Part shown: in pieces, positions 36,872-51,597 of the stretch
Layout of the letters: each line of letters starts with the position of its first letter
Numbering within the stretch: the stretch's first letter is position 1
Origin: Amphirosellinia nigrospora
Taxonomy: Eukaryota; Ascomycota; Sordariomycetes; Xylariales; Xylariaceae
DNA length: 64,000 nt
Direction of reading: 5' to 3'
Assembly (NCBI GenBank): GCA_004123355.1
Contig: SCHM01000004.1
Location: forward strand, 4,925,017 to 4,989,016
Notes under the pieces: generated by a model
Told to the model about the DNA's origin: nothing
Databases searched by the model: none
Seen by the model: the letters and a program-made list of their open reading frames with translations, nothing else
Translations under genes and position numbers: made by a program

Positions 36872-39616
36872 ATTTTTTTTTCGAAAAAAAAATAATTTAA
36901 CCGGGGTTAAAATTATAACTACTTTTTAGCGAAAAAAAAAATCGCTTTAAGTTTTTATTAATATAATTTTTTATAAAGTTTTTATACTATTAAATTATTA
37001 TACTAGCTTTTTATACGTTATTTAAAGTTTTTTTGGTTTAATATAATATTTAAGCATATTTACGTATTTTTTTTATTTTATATGTTTTTTTTCGCGTTAT
37101 TTTTTTTTTATATTATAGTTTTATTATTATTTAAATATAGCTTATTAAATTTGTTTTTTTACGTTATTTTTAATTATATTTATAATTTATTAAAAGTTTA
37201 GCTAAATTAAAGTTTATATTATAAAAATCTTTTAATATTTTTATATTATTTTTAAAGTTTTTTGCTAAATATTATATATTATTAAAGTTTTAATTTTTTT
37301 AGTTTATTTAATATTATAATTTTAATAATAAAATCGAAATATTTATATTTTTTAATAGTAAATTTTTTTTTTTTTAAGTTTTATTATTTTTTTTTAAATT
37401 TTTTGCTTTTTAATTTAATATAAAAATATTTTTATTTTTTCGTATATTTTAAACTTTTATTATATTATAAAAAAATCTAGCTTATTTAATAAACGGTTTA
37501 TTTTTTAGAACTGTTTTTTTTTAAAAATTAATATATAGTTTTTTATATTAAAATTAAGTTTATATTAACTTTTATTATTTAATTAATTATATGTTTTAAA
37601 TATATTATAAATTTTTTTTAGCTAATTTAATAAATTATACTATTTTTTTATTTTTTTTATATATTTGTTTAAATTGTTTTTTTTTATAAAAAGTTTTTAT
37701 AGCTTTATACTTATAGTCCGATTTTTTTAGTCGAAATTAAATAATATTAAAAAACTTATTTTATTTTATAAAATAATAATTTTATTAAAGTATAAAAAAT
37801 TAAAACTTATATATAATTTATAATAAATATATATTTAAATTAATTATTTTAATAATAGTTTATATATAGTTATAATTTTTAGTTAATATATTTATTTATA
37901 ATTTTTATTGTTTTATAGTTTTATAATATTTTATAATAATAATATATTTATATTTATTAGTTTATATAATTTATTTATAAAAGCAAAAATAAACTAAAGT
38001 TTTTAGTTTAAAATTATAATTATAAATATTTTAAAAATTTAAAAAAGTTTTTTATAATATATTTTAGTAGCGTTTTTATAGTTATTTTTATAATATAAAA
38101 TATAATTTAAACTTATTTATTTAAATAGTTTATTATAATTAATATTATTATATTATATTTATTTTTAAATATTTATTTAAAATTAATAATAAAATAATAT
38201 TATATATATTAAATATTAAAAAAAATATAAATTTACTAAAAGTTTTATTTTTAAATATTTTAATAAGTTTATATTTTATATAGTTTATTATATAATAATT
38301 ATAATTTTTATTTAGTTTTAGCTATTAATAACGTTTAATAATAAGTTTATATATTTTATTTTTATTAAAATATATAATAAATATTTTATAATATATTTTT
38401 TTAATAAAATATATTTATAAATAAAAAATTAAAAATAATTAAACGTTTATAAAATATAATTAATTTATTTTTAATTTTTATAAGTTTTTTAGTTTATTAT
38501 TTTTATTTATTAATAATAAATTTTTATATTTATATTTTTATAGTTTTTTTAAAAATTTATTCGATTAATTATAGTTTTATAAAAATATTTAATTTATATA
38601 TTTTAATAAAGTTTATTTAATATAATTTTATTTACGTAAAAATTAGTTATATTATATTATTTATTAGTTAAAATATTATAAAATAATATTATGCTTTTTT
38701 TTAGTTTTTATATTATTAGGTTTTTTATTTTTATAATAAAGCGTTAATTAATATATTATTTTATTAAAGCGATATAATATTAAAAAATTATATTTTAAAA
38801 AAAAGTTAATTTATCCGGTTTATTTTAAATTAAAATATTATTTTTTACTAAAAAATTTTAATATTTAATTATTAATAAATATTAAAAAAAGCTTATTATA
38901 ATTATTAATTAATTCGGGTTTTTATTTTTTAAAATATAGCGTAATTATTAATAATTTTTTATTATAAATATTATAATTTAATTTAATATTATAAAATATT
39001 TTCAAAAAATATATTATAAAATGCTAGGTTTTATTATATAATTATAATAATATATTAAAACTAATATTATTAAATAAATTAGTTTAATTTTTATTAATAA
39101 ATTATAATTAAAATATTTTAATAAAAAAAATTTTATTAAAGTTTTTTAAGCTAATAAAATAATTTTTATATTTTTTAGTTTATTTAAAAAGTATGCTTTT
39201 TATATTAATTAGTTTAAAAGCGTTATAATATAATTTTAAATATTAATAAAATTTTAATAAAAATTATAAAATTTTAAAAAAATTATATATTTTTAATTAA
39301 TATAAAAGTTTTTTATTTTAATATAATATTAATTTTAATAAAATTTATTCGAATTTTTTTAATATTAATAATATAATTTAAAAACTTAGTTTTAATAATA
39401 TAAAATTTAAACTTTTTTAAATTAATTTATAATTTAATTTAAATTAATTATTTAATATATAATATATATAAATAATATATTTTTTATTATTTTTAAATAA
39501 ATAATAATATATTAGCGTAAATATTATAAAAATTATTTAAAAAGTTAAATAATATATATTAATATATTATTAAAACGTTAAAAATTTATTAATAAAACTA
39601 AATAATAATATTAATA

Positions 39617-41196
39617 ATTAATAAATATTATATTTTATATAAAACGTTATATAATTTTTTTTTTAAATAATATATAAATATAATTAAATATTTATTATAT
39701 ATTAAATAAAGTAAAAATTTTTTTAATAATATAAACTAAAGTTTTTTTAATAAAAAAAAACAAATATTAGTTTTTTTTCGTAATTTTATTTAGCTTATAA
39801 TAATTTATATAAAAAAAAACTTATTATTTATTTTTTTTATAAATAAAATAAATATATTATATAAAATATTATTAAGTTTAATAAAACTTTTATATAAATT
39901 TTCGATTAAAAATTTTTATATAATTTTTAATTTATTTAATAATATTTTATATAAAAAATTATAATTTAAATTAGTTTTAAATTTATTTTTAATAAACTTT
40001 ATTTTATAGTTTATTTATAAATAATATAATAATAATATATTAAAGTTTATTTAGCTAAAAATACGTCCTAAGTTTTAATATTTTTTAGGTATTTTTTTTA
40101 CGTTTTTTATTTTAATTTTTTTTTTTTTTTTAAAAAATTGTTTTTATTTTTTTTAATTTTCTAATTATTTTATTAATTTTATTAATATTAATAATATAAA
40201 TATTTTTTACCCGGTTTTTTTTATTATATATTAAAAATAATTATATTTAAGCTAAATATTTTAATTATTAGTTTTTTTTATATTAATTAATATTATTTTA
40301 TTTATATAATAAAGATTTTTTTTATTAAATTTTTAAATAAAATAAAAGTTATATTTTTATAAAAAAATATAGTTTATATTTTTTAAAAATAAGTTTTAAA
40401 AAATTAATTAAATATTATTTATTTTATTTATTAAAGTTTTTTTATACTAAATTATTATATTTTAAAATAAATATTTTTAATTTTATATTTTTTAAATATT
40501 GTTTTATTTTTTTTATTATTATTAACGTTATATTTTTTCGATTTTAAAATTATAATTTTATTAATTAGCGTTAAATTAATAAGCTAAATATTATAGCTAT
40601 ATATTTATTTATTTATTATTAAATAATATTTTATATTATAATTAAAAATAATTAAAATAAAAATATTAAACAGTTTTATTAATAATTAGTAAAATATTAT
40701 AATATTTAAATTATAGTTTATTTAAAATAATATTATAAATTAAATTAATAATAATTATAAGTTTATTTTTAAAAGTTTTTTATATATTTTTAATAATAAT
40801 AAAAAACTTAATTAATATTTTTTTTATTTTTATTATTATATTTATAATTTTTTTAATAAAAAATTTATAATAATAATAAAATTAAATAGTTTAATAATTT
40901 TTTTTATAAATTATTAGTTTATATTTATATATATATTTATTTTTATATTTTTAAAAAAATTATTTAAAGTTAAAAAAATTTATTATTATATAAAATATAA
41001 ATATATAATAAAAGTTTTTTATTTAAGTATTTTTTATTAGATTATTTTATAATTAGTAATATTTTTAAAAATATTTTTTTTAAAAAAAAGCTATTTTTTT
41101 TAAAATTATTTTTTTTTTTTATATTTATTATAAGTATTTTTTTATATATTAGCTAGCTTAATATTTAATATATTATATATATAAAATAATATAATT
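39617..41196. mobile_element. ~1.58 kb insert in A2 absent from A1 (possible DNA transposon)
   Basis: A1 at about 31036 runs directly from AATAATAATATTAATA into AGTTTTTT; A2 has 1580 bp between the matching flanks. The overlap of the flanks is TA, and the length fits a Tc1/mariner-type element. Terminal inverted repeats are not convincing by eye, and TA is weak evidence in DNA this A/T-rich. A deletion in A1 is the alternative. Confidence 0.45.
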
Positions 41197-42912
41197 TAAG
41201 TTTTTTATTTATTAAAGTTTAATTTTTTAAAAAATATTTTTTCGAAATATATTTTATTAATAAAAATTAAAATATTTATTATTAAAAATTAATTATTATA
41301 TTTTATTAATATTAAGCTTAAATAATTAAATAAAATTATTATTATTATTATATTTAGTTTTAAAATAAAACGAAAAATTATTTAAATAAAAATAAAAAAA
41401 AAAAATAAAAGTTATAATAATAAAATTTTTATATTTTTTTTTTATAATTTATTTTGTTTATAAATTAATTTTATTAAATAATAAACTATTTAAAAATAAT
41501 ATTATATAAATATTAAAATTAATTATATTTTTTTTAAATATTTTAATATAGCTTAATTATTAGTTAAAAATAATTTATTTAAATTTTTTTTTTATTTAGT
41601 TTTATTAAGTTTAGTTTTATAGTTAAATAAATAAATTTAAAAATTTAAAAAATTTAGCTAATATATATAATTAAAACTAAATAATTAAAAATTAGCTTTA
41701 GTTTTTTATTATAATAATATAATATAAATTTTTTTTAAAATATTTTAAAATAATTTTAAATTAATAAATATATTAAAATAGTTAAATAAAAAAAATAAAA
41801 AAAAATTATTAGCTATATAGCTTTTAATATAAATTTTAATATTAATTATTTTAGCTATATTATTATAAAACTAATTAATATTAAATTTAAAATAATTTTA
41901 TATAATTTAAATTTATATTTTAAACTTAAGTTTATTTTTAGTTATATTATTATAAAAAATAAATATTAATATTTTAATTATATATTAGTTATTTTTTTAT
42001 TATTTAATAAAATAAAAGTTATTTTATAACGATTTAATAAATTAATTATTTATTAATTTAAAATATTTAAATTATTTTAACATAATTATATTATTTAGTT
42101 ATTTTTTATAATTTATTTAATAATCGATTAATAGTTTATTAATTAATTTATTATTAGCTAAAATTATTTTATTATAAATTAAAAAATATTAATAATATAT
42201 ATTAATATAATATATTTTATTATAAAAAATATAATTTTATTTTATTTTTTATTTAATTAAATAAAACTTTATTTTATTTATTTAACTTTTTAATAAATAT
42301 ATATAAATTAATAATAAACTAATAATAAACTATTATTAAAAAAGTATATATTTTATTTTTAAAAAATAATAATAAAAGTTTTTATATATATTATTTATAT
42401 TAGTTTAGTTTATATTTTTATCGAAGCTAAACTAAATTATTTTATTATAATATATATTAGTTTAAAATAAAAACTAAACTTAACGTTTTTTATTTAGTTT
42501 TATATAATTATTAATTAAATATTAAACTGTTTAATTAAAACTAATAATATTTATATTAAATTTTTATTTTTAAATATATATTATTAATAAATTATAAAAC
42601 TATTATATTAAATTAGTTAAAAATAATTAGTTTTTTAACTTATTATTATAGTTTTATATAGTTTAAAAAGTTAAAATAAATATATTTTTATTATTTACTA
42701 AAGTTTTATTATAAAAAGTTTATTATTTCGAATATTTAAAGCAAACAAGTTTAAAATATTAATAAAGTTTTAGTACGTACGGCCGTATACGTTATTGTTT
42801 TAGTTTTTTTTTAAAAAATATTTTAATATCTTTAAATTAAATTAGTTGTTTAATTAAAAAATATTATAAAGCAGTTTTTAATACTTTATAATATTTTAAA
42901 TAATTTATAAAT

Positions 42913-43174
42913 AGTTTATTTATATACTTAAAAAAACAAAGCTTTAATATATAAATATATTATATATAAAATCTATAAAAAAAAAAAAAAAAAAAAAGTT
43001 TAAGTATATTATAAGCAGCTATTTAAATACTTACGTAAAGCAGCTATATTTATTACTAGTATTTGCTTTTATTTATTATATTATATTATTATAAATAGCA
43101 TTATTATAAGTAAAAATTATAAGTGCTATAGCTAGTAATAAAGTATAGCTATTAAAGCTTATAAATTTATAACT
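42913..43174 (-). repeat. LTR of A2, right copy
   Basis: About 262 bp; ends TTATAACT directly before the TTAAA duplication. Confidence 0.82.
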
Positions 43175-43179
43175 TTAAA

Positions 43180-43908
43180 TAAATAGTTAAAATTAAGCTT
43201 TTTTAAATTATTTTTTTTTTTTAAGCTTTATAGCTGTTTTTTTTAAATTGTTTTACGATTAATTTTACGGTTAAAAATAATTTTATTAGTTTTTAGTAAT
43301 ACTTATAAATACCGTTTATAAATTTATATATAATAAATTTAAATATTTAATTTTAAACAATTTATATTTGATATATAATTAATAAATTTAAATATTTAAT
43401 TTTATATTATATTATTATATTATTATTAACGTTTTTTAATATTATATTAATTAATTAATAAAATATTTTATAAATTTTTTATTTGTTTAAACGTTATTTA
43501 TATAATTAAAACGTTTAAAATATATTATATTATAACTATATAAAAAAATCATTCGAATAAACCGATTAAAATTTTAAATAATATAATATTTTAATAACGT
43601 TTTTATTAATAGTTCGTTAACTTTTTTATATTTTAATTTTAATAAACTTATATTTTATATAAACTTATAAACTTTTATAAACTATATTTTATATAAACTT
43701 ATAAACTTTATAAATCTATATAAATTTATATAAATTTATAAATTTATAAACTTTATAAACTTTTACGGACTTATAAACTTTTATAAAAATAATAATAAAT
43801 ATAATAAATTTAAAAAAACTTATATAATTAAAGTTATAGCTAATAAGCTATAGTTTATAAACTAAAGCTAAACTATTAAAGTTAATAAATTTACTATATA
43901 ATAATATT
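43180..43908. mobile_element. internal segment between H2/A2 and H3
   Basis: About 730 bp lying between the A2 insertion and LTR copy H3. With the ~18 bp left of A2 it could be the whole interior of a short, non-autonomous H element whose LTRs are H2 and H3. No coding signal remains. Confidence 0.4.
43641..43788. repeat. minisatellite-like array of CTTATAAA words
   Basis: Repeated AAACTTATAAACTTT and TATAAATTTATA units of about 17 bp, imperfect, across ~150 bp. Confidence 0.6.
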
Positions 43909-44129
43909 TATATTTAGTTATATAAAAAGTATTAGTTATATAATAGCTAATAAAAACCTTAAAGCTATAATTTATAAATAATAGCTTATATAACTTTATA
44001 TAACTTATTATATAGGTTTTATTTATATAAATAAATTTATAGCAATAGCTTTTAGCTATTATTATTACTATTTAATTATATATACTATATAATATAAATA
44101 AATTCTAGCATTTTTAAAATTTTATATAA
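43909..44129. repeat. LTR copy H3, heavily mutated
   Basis: Aligns with H1 and H2 (GTATTAGTTATATAATAGCT against CACTAGCCACGCAGTGGCT in H1). It ends where B2 begins, so B2 inserted at or very near its right end. Confidence 0.72.
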
Positions 44130-44342
44130 TAATATATAAAATATATATAAAGTTTATATATTAAAAAAAATAAAAAACGAAGTTTTTAAATTTATATAAA
44201 TTTTATAAATTTAAATAATATTATATATATATATATATAACAAGCTATACGTATAAACTAAATATTAGCTATAAAGTAATTAAAGCGGGCTTATTAATAT
44301 AAATATATATATATACGCGTATTTTTTTACTTACGCGTATTA
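44130..44342 (-). repeat. LTR of B2, left copy (most mutated B LTR)
   Basis: 213 bp; starts TAATATATAAAATAT and ends GCGTATTA like the B1 LTRs, with almost all other C/G lost. Confidence 0.8.
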
Positions 44343-45903
44343 AGTGCTAACTATATAAAAAAAGCTTATTATTTTTAATAAGTTCGTTATTTTGTTTTTT
44401 TATATATTTGCTTTTTAAATTAAAATTTAATATATTTTATTAAAATAATATATAAGCGTTTTTATATTAAGTTTAAAAAAATATAATATTATTATTAATA
44501 TAATGCTTAAAATAAATATATAAATAACGTTTAAGCTATATTATTTATATTTTTAATTAAAGTTTATTACGATTTTAATATTTTTTAATTAGTTTATTAT
44601 AATAATATAATTATTATTTAAATTTTTATTTATTATATTTATATTTTAATTTTTTTATTAATTAAATAATTAAAATTATTATATTTACGATTAAATTAAT
44701 AATTAAATATAATATTAATTTTATAAACGTTTTTTTTTACGTTAAAATTATTTTATTTTATTTTATACATTTTAAAAAAATAATATAATAATTAAATAAG
44801 TTTTTATTTTTAAATATAAGTTTTAAATATTTAATAAATATTATTAAATAAATTTTAATATTATATTAAAATTTAATTTATAAGCTAAATTTTTTATTAT
44901 TATAATAATTATTTATAATTTTAAACGTTATTATAAAATTTATAACTAGTTTATTAAATATAATATTTTTTATATAATTTAAAATAAATTTAGTTTTTAA
45001 TTTTAAGTTATAAATATTTATAATTAACGTTTATATTAACGTTTAATAACTATTTATACGAAATTTATTATAAAATATATATTTTTTAATATATTTTCGA
45101 AAAAATTTAATATTAAATTTTTATAATTTTTTTTTAACGTTAATTAAAATATTAAATACGTTTAATAGTTTAAATTTAAATAATTATTTATATAAAATTA
45201 AATTTATAGTTTAAAATATATAACGTTTAAATTTTATTATAAAAATAATATAATATTTATTTAGTTTATTTTAAAACTTTTAAAATTATAATATTTTAAT
45301 ATTATTTTAATTATTTAATTTTTTTATTTAAATAATATATTTATTTTAAATAATAACTATTATTATTATATTAGTTTTAGTTTTTTATAGCTTTTTATAT
45401 ATTTTATTAAAATCTAGAAATAAATTTTTTATTTCGGTTAAAAATAATTTCTTTTAATATATTTAATTATATAATAATAATTATTTTATAATATAATATT
45501 TTATTTTTCGGCTATAAATTTTTTATTATTAAATATAAATAAATATATTTATTATTAAATAAATATAAATTATTATTATATTATATATTAAATAATAAAT
45601 TTTATTACTAAATTATTATATAAATATTATTATTTAATATTTTAAATAAAACTAAATAAAATTTATTATAATAATTTATATTAATAATAAATTATTTAAA
45701 TAAATAAAATAAAAACTTTTAATTAATAATTATTTATTTATTTTATTAATTATATATATTATAATATTTAATATATTTTTTTATTTATTAGTTTTATTAA
45801 TAATTATATAAAGTTTAAATATTTATATTATTTTTTTTTTTTATAATTTTTTATTATATATAAATTTTTTTTTTTATTATTATTTACAAAATAATAATAA
45901 AAC

Positions 45904-46103
45904 TATTATAATTATAGTATTATTTACGTATAAAGTTATATATCCGTTTAATTTAATTATAATATATTATAGTAAAATTTTTTTTATATAAAAAAATTTT
46001 TTATATAAAAGTTAACTTTATATAAATAATTAAAAAAATAAATCGATATATATTATTTATTTTATATTATTATATTAATATTATACTTTTTAGCTATTTA
46101 ATA
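45904..46103 (+). repeat. LTR of element C, left copy
   Basis: About 200 bp; aligns with 51381-51597. Confidence 0.72.
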
Positions 46104-49100
46104 TTAATTAATATTTTAATTAAAAAATATAAATTAATAAAAATAAAAATAAAATTTTAATTTAGTTATATAAATTATATTTTTATATTATATTTTAGTT
46201 TTTTTAATATTATATTAATAAAAAAAAAATTAATTATTTAATATATTTTAATATTATATTTTATATAAAAATTAATTAATAACGTATAATTATATATTTT
46301 TTAATTATTATATTAAATTATAAAAAGTTTATAATATAAATTAATAATTTTTATTTATAATATTTTCGAATATAATAAATAATAATAATTAATTATATAA
46401 TAATTAATATAAATAAACGTATAAAAACGTTATATTTCGAAAAAAATAGCTAAAATAATTTTTATTTTTTAAGCTAATATTTATATAATAAATAACTAAA
46501 AAAATTATTTAAAAACTTAATATATTTTTAAGTTTTATATAAAAAACTATTAATTTTTAATATATAAAAATATTTTATAAAATTTTAAAAAAATAATTAT
46601 AAAATAAATTAATATATAAATAATATATTATATATAAAATATAATTATATTTTATTAATTTAAAAGATTTTTAAAAAATATTAATAAAAAATTTTAAAAT
46701 AATAAAATTTAAAATATTTAATAAAATTAATATTTAATTAATTAAAAAAATTTATAATATTTTTTATATAAAAAACGTTTTAAATTAAAAACTTATAAAA
46801 CGGTTAAAAAAAACTATATTATATAAATTATAAAAATAAATATATTTTAATATATAAATTTTAAATTTTTATATAATTATTTCGGATAATATTTATATTT
46901 TTTATATTAAATTAATAATTTTAAAATAATAAAGTTTTTTATATAATAAAGCAATTTTACGATTTTTTTTTAAATAAAAAACAAATAAAAAAAAAATAAA
47001 AAAATAAATAAAAAAATAGCTATAAAATAATTTATATATAATTAAAGCTAGCTTTTTAATTTTAAATAATAAAATATTATATAAAAATAAAATATTAAAA
47101 ATAAAGTTTTAAAAACTTTTTATAATTATTAAATATTATTTATTTATTTTAATTAATAATTTATTTTTTATATAAATAAAAAATATATTATTTTTTAATA
47201 TATAATAAAATATTTAATTTTTTAAAATTTTTTTAAACTTTAAAATAATTTATTTATTATATAATATTAAATATAAAAATATTTTTGTTTAAATTTTAGA
47301 TTTTTTTATATATAATATTTAAATAAAATTATTTTATTTTATAAATATTAAATTTTTTAAAAATTTACTAAAAAAAAAACTATTTTAAAAAACTATATAA
47401 TTTATTTATAATAAAATATAATAATTTATCGATTATATTATAAACTTAAAATTATAAAAAATTAATTTTATATTATATTAATTTTAATTATATATAAAAA
47501 AAAAATATAATATAATAAATTTATATTAATATAATTAAAAAACTATAATTAATATTAAATTAATTAAACTAATATTATTTTTATATAAAATAATAAATAA
47601 AAAAAATTTATTTTTATATAAAACATTAAAAGTTATAATTAATAAACTATTTAAAGCTTAAAAAATATTTAAAATAAAATATTTAAAAAAAATTTATTTA
47701 AATATAATTATTATATTATATAAAAAATATTTTAAAATTTAAATAATATTTATTTTTTAAAAATTTATATATAAAAGTTTTTTTTAAACTTTTATTATAT
47801 TTTTAAATTAAAAAAAAAACTTATTAATTTAATATTTTATATAAAAATAAAAAGTTTTATTATATAAATTAATAATATAATTAAATTAATTATTATTTAT
47901 ATAATATAAAAATATTATATAATATTTAAAATTTTTAAAAATAATATATAGTTAAAATTATATAAATAATTATTTTTTAAAAAATTTATATATAAATAAA
48001 AAAATATTTTATTTATTAAAAAAAAAATTTAATTAATAATTTATTTTTTAAAAAAAGTTTTACGTAAAAAATTAATATTTTAATATATATAAAATAATAT
48101 TTAAAAACGAACTAATTTTTAACGAATTTTTAATTATTTAATTAAATATAAAAATTATTTAAAATATATAATAAAAAAAAAAAAAATTTCGGATATATAA
48201 ATAAAAACATATATAATATATTATAAATAATTATATATTATAATTAATAAAAAATATTTAATTAATAATTATAAATTAATTATTTAATTTATTTATATTT
48301 AATTAATTAATATTATATAAAATATTAAAATATTATTAAAATATAAAAACTTTAAAATTTTTATTATAAAAAAACTATAAATAAAAACTTATATATAAAC
48401 AAACTTAAAAACTAAAATTGTTTAAACTTTTAAAATAATTAAAATAATTTTAATAAAAATTATATAATAATTTAAATAATATAATAAAAATTAATAATTA
48501 AATTATTAATAATATTTTATATTTTAAATATTTTTATTTTATTTTTATTTTTTTAAAAAATATAAATTATTAAAAATATTTTAATAATATAAAAAATATT
48601 ATTATATAAAAATAAAAATAATATTTATATATATAATAAATTATTTATTTTAATATTAGTTTATATAAAATAATTAATTATTTTATAAATATTAAATTAT
48701 ATTATTTATATAATAATTTAAATATTTTTATATAAAAAAATTATATAAAATATTATTTTATATAAAATATAAAATTAAATAATTTATTTTAAAAAAATTT
48801 AAAAATTTTATTATTATTATTAAATATACAATAAAACTTATAATAATTTAAAATTTATAATTAAAATAACTATAAATTTAAGTATAAAATAGTTATAAAT
48901 ATTATATAAATAAATAATTATATATATATTATTAATATTATTATATTATTAATAATTAATTTTTTAAAATTAACATTATATAAATATATAAAATATTATA
49001 TAAATATTAAATTAATATTTATTAAAAACTTTTTAATAATATTATTATAATTTTAAAATAAATTTTTTATTAAATAAATTAAAAATATATTAATAATAAT

Positions 49101-50689
49101 ATATAATATTATAAAATATTTATTAAATATATAATAATAAATAAAATAAAATAAATATATAAATTATTTAAACGTATATATAATATTTTTAAAAAAAAAT
49201 CGATATAATATAAATAATAAATTAATTTTATAAATAATAATAAAAATATTAAATAATATTATTAAATTTAATATTTTTAAATTAATTTTTTTTATTTTTA
49301 AAGCTTATATTTATATTAATAAAAAGTTTTTTTTATTTTTTTTAATTATATAAAAAAATAATAACTATTTAAAAAATAATAAAAATATTATATAAAAACT
49401 ATATAAAAGTCGAAATTAATTATATAATTAATAAACAAAATAAATATTTTTATATAATATATTATATTTTTTTTTAAAGCGAAGTTTTAATATAAAAAAA
49501 ATAAAAAAAATAAAAAAAACTATATAAAATTAAAATAATTAAAAAATTAAATATAATTATAGTTTTAATTAATAAATTAATATATTTTAATATATATAAA
49601 TTAAATTATATATTATATAAAAAATATTTTAATAAATAATTTAAATTAAAATAATATATAATTTATATAGCTAATAGTTATTAAAAAAAAATATAATTAG
49701 CTAAAAAAAAAAAACTTAGTTTTATTATTATAATGTTTAAATATATTTATTATATAATATTTAAATATTATAGATTTTTTTTTAAAAAAAAAATAAGCTT
49801 TAAAATTAATAATTAAGCTATATATAAATAAATTATTATAATTTTAATAAAGTTTTTAAAAAATTAAATATAATAAAAATTAATAAATTTATTATATAAA
49901 ACGTTTTAAATTATTATATATAATTTAAATATTTATAAAAAAAATATATATTTTAAGTTTATTTTATATAAAAAATTAAAAAAAAAACTATAAAGCTATA
50001 TAAAAAGTTTAAACTTATTATATAAAAATATAATAATATTAAAAAAATATTATTTTAATTGAATTATTAACGATTTAATAAATAAATTAATAGTTAATTT
50101 TAATATTTAGTTTTTTTTATATAAAATTTTAAAATTTTATATAAATTTAAAAATATTATTTAAGTTTATATTTAATTAAAAAATAAACTATTATATAATA
50201 TTTATATTTATTTATTTTTAAAGCTAAAAAAAAATATTTTTTAAAAATTATTTTATATATTATATAACTTTTATATAATTTAATTAAGTTTAAATTAATT
50301 AATTTAAATATATTATTAATATATTAAAAAAAATTTAAAATATAAATATTTATATAAATTTATATTTATTAATTATATATAAAGTTTAAAAACTTTTAAA
50401 ATAATTAAAATATAAATAAAAAATATATTAAGTTTTATTATGTTAAATTTTTATTACGCGAAAAAAAAAACTTAAATAAACGAAATTTTATAAAGCTTAA
50501 AAAATTTTATTTTTAAATATTTATTTAAATTTAATAATAAAAAGATTTTTTATATAAATAAAATATTATAATAATTAAAAAAATTAAGCTAAAATTTAAA
50601 TAAAATTAATTTTATATAAAAAATTTTATTTAAATTTATATTTTTAATAAATTAAAAAAATATATATTAATAATATATATTAATTTAAA

Positions 50690-50930
50690 ACTTAGTAAGC
50701 TTTACTACAAATAATATAGTATTAAGTTATATTAAGTAATAAAAAAAAAAGCAAGTATTAAGTAAAGCTTTTATTAAAAACAAGAGACTTACTTAGTTTT
50801 TAGCTTTTTTATTTAATCTATAGGACTAAACTTTACTTATTAGTAGAGTAAGCTCCACTTTATAGTGGGGACCTTTATAAAGGTCACCCTTTTATTAAAG
50901 TGTAATAAAACTATATATAATTTTATTATT
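50690..50930. repeat. less-mutated islet with adjacent palindromes inside C
   Basis: About 240 bp keep many C/G words (AGTAAGCTTTACT, CAAGAGACTTACTTAG, CTATAGGACTAAAC) in otherwise saturated DNA. CCACTTTATAGTGG (50855-50868) and the perfect palindrome GACCTTTATAAAGGTC (50870-50885) sit side by side. It may be a later small insertion such as a MITE or solo LTR. Edges and target duplication could not be fixed. Confidence 0.5.
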
Positions 50931-51380
50931 ATAGCTTAAATTATTAAACTATAATTATATAATATTAAAATATTAAATAAACGGATTAAATAATAAAAAA
51001 ATAACTTATTAAAAAAGCTTATGTTTATTTTTTTCGATTTTTATTATATAAAGCTTTTTATTTTTATAAATAAATTATTTATAAACACTATAAATATAAT
51101 TTATAGCTTAAATTTATTATTATATTTATAATTAAAGCTTATACGAAAAATATAATAAACTTAAATTTTAAAATCGAAAATAATATTATAATATTAACGT
51201 TTTATATTTATATATTTATTATATAATATATTAATATTTTTTTACGTTTAAATTTTTTATATAAAAAAAATAATTATATAAAAATATATTATAATTTAAA
51301 AAAAAAAAGCTAGTATTATAATATAATATTATTTATATATAAAATTAATATATTAGTATTAATTACGTATAATAATTAAT

Positions 51381-51597
51381 TATTAATTATAATATTAACT
51401 ATTTATATAATAAAAGTTAAGCTAATATATCCGTTTAATTTAGTTATATAATATATTATAGCAAAATTTTTTTTATATAAAAGAATTATTTATATAAAAG
51501 CTTAGCTTTTATATAAATAATTAAAAAAAAATTAATATAATATTATATTTATTTATTATTATTAATATATAATATTATACTTTTTAGCTATTTAATA
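51381..51597 (+). repeat. LTR of element C, right copy
   Basis: About 217 bp; followed at once by the AAAAC duplication. Confidence 0.72.

Larger units (their letters stand above)
36601..43174 (-). mobile_element. LTR retrotransposon A2 (fossil)
   Basis: LTRs at 36601-36871 and 42913-43174, termini AGTTAT...ATAACT, target duplication TTAAA (36596-36600, 43175-43179). Length about 6.6 kb. It matches A1 throughout except for a ~1.58 kb extra segment at 39617-41196. RIP-saturated and non-coding. It has no B insertion, so it supplies the empty-site reference for B1. Confidence 0.85.
45904..51597 (+). mobile_element. LTR retrotransposon C (fossil), inserted in B2
   Basis: LTRs 45904-46103 and 51381-51597 share ATATCCGTTTAATTT and TTATACTTTTTAGCTATTTA; ends are TATTAT...TTTAATA. 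The target duplication is AAAAC (45899-45903, 51598-51602), and B1 near 23700 shows the uninterrupted site. Length about 5.7 kb. The plus strand is A-rich, suggesting plus-strand coding. Broken throughout; superfamily not assignable. Confidence 0.78.

Noticed and set aside
43909-44342. H3 and the B2 LTR as one long LTR
   Set aside because: Each aligns separately to its own family with its own ends; they are only adjacent.
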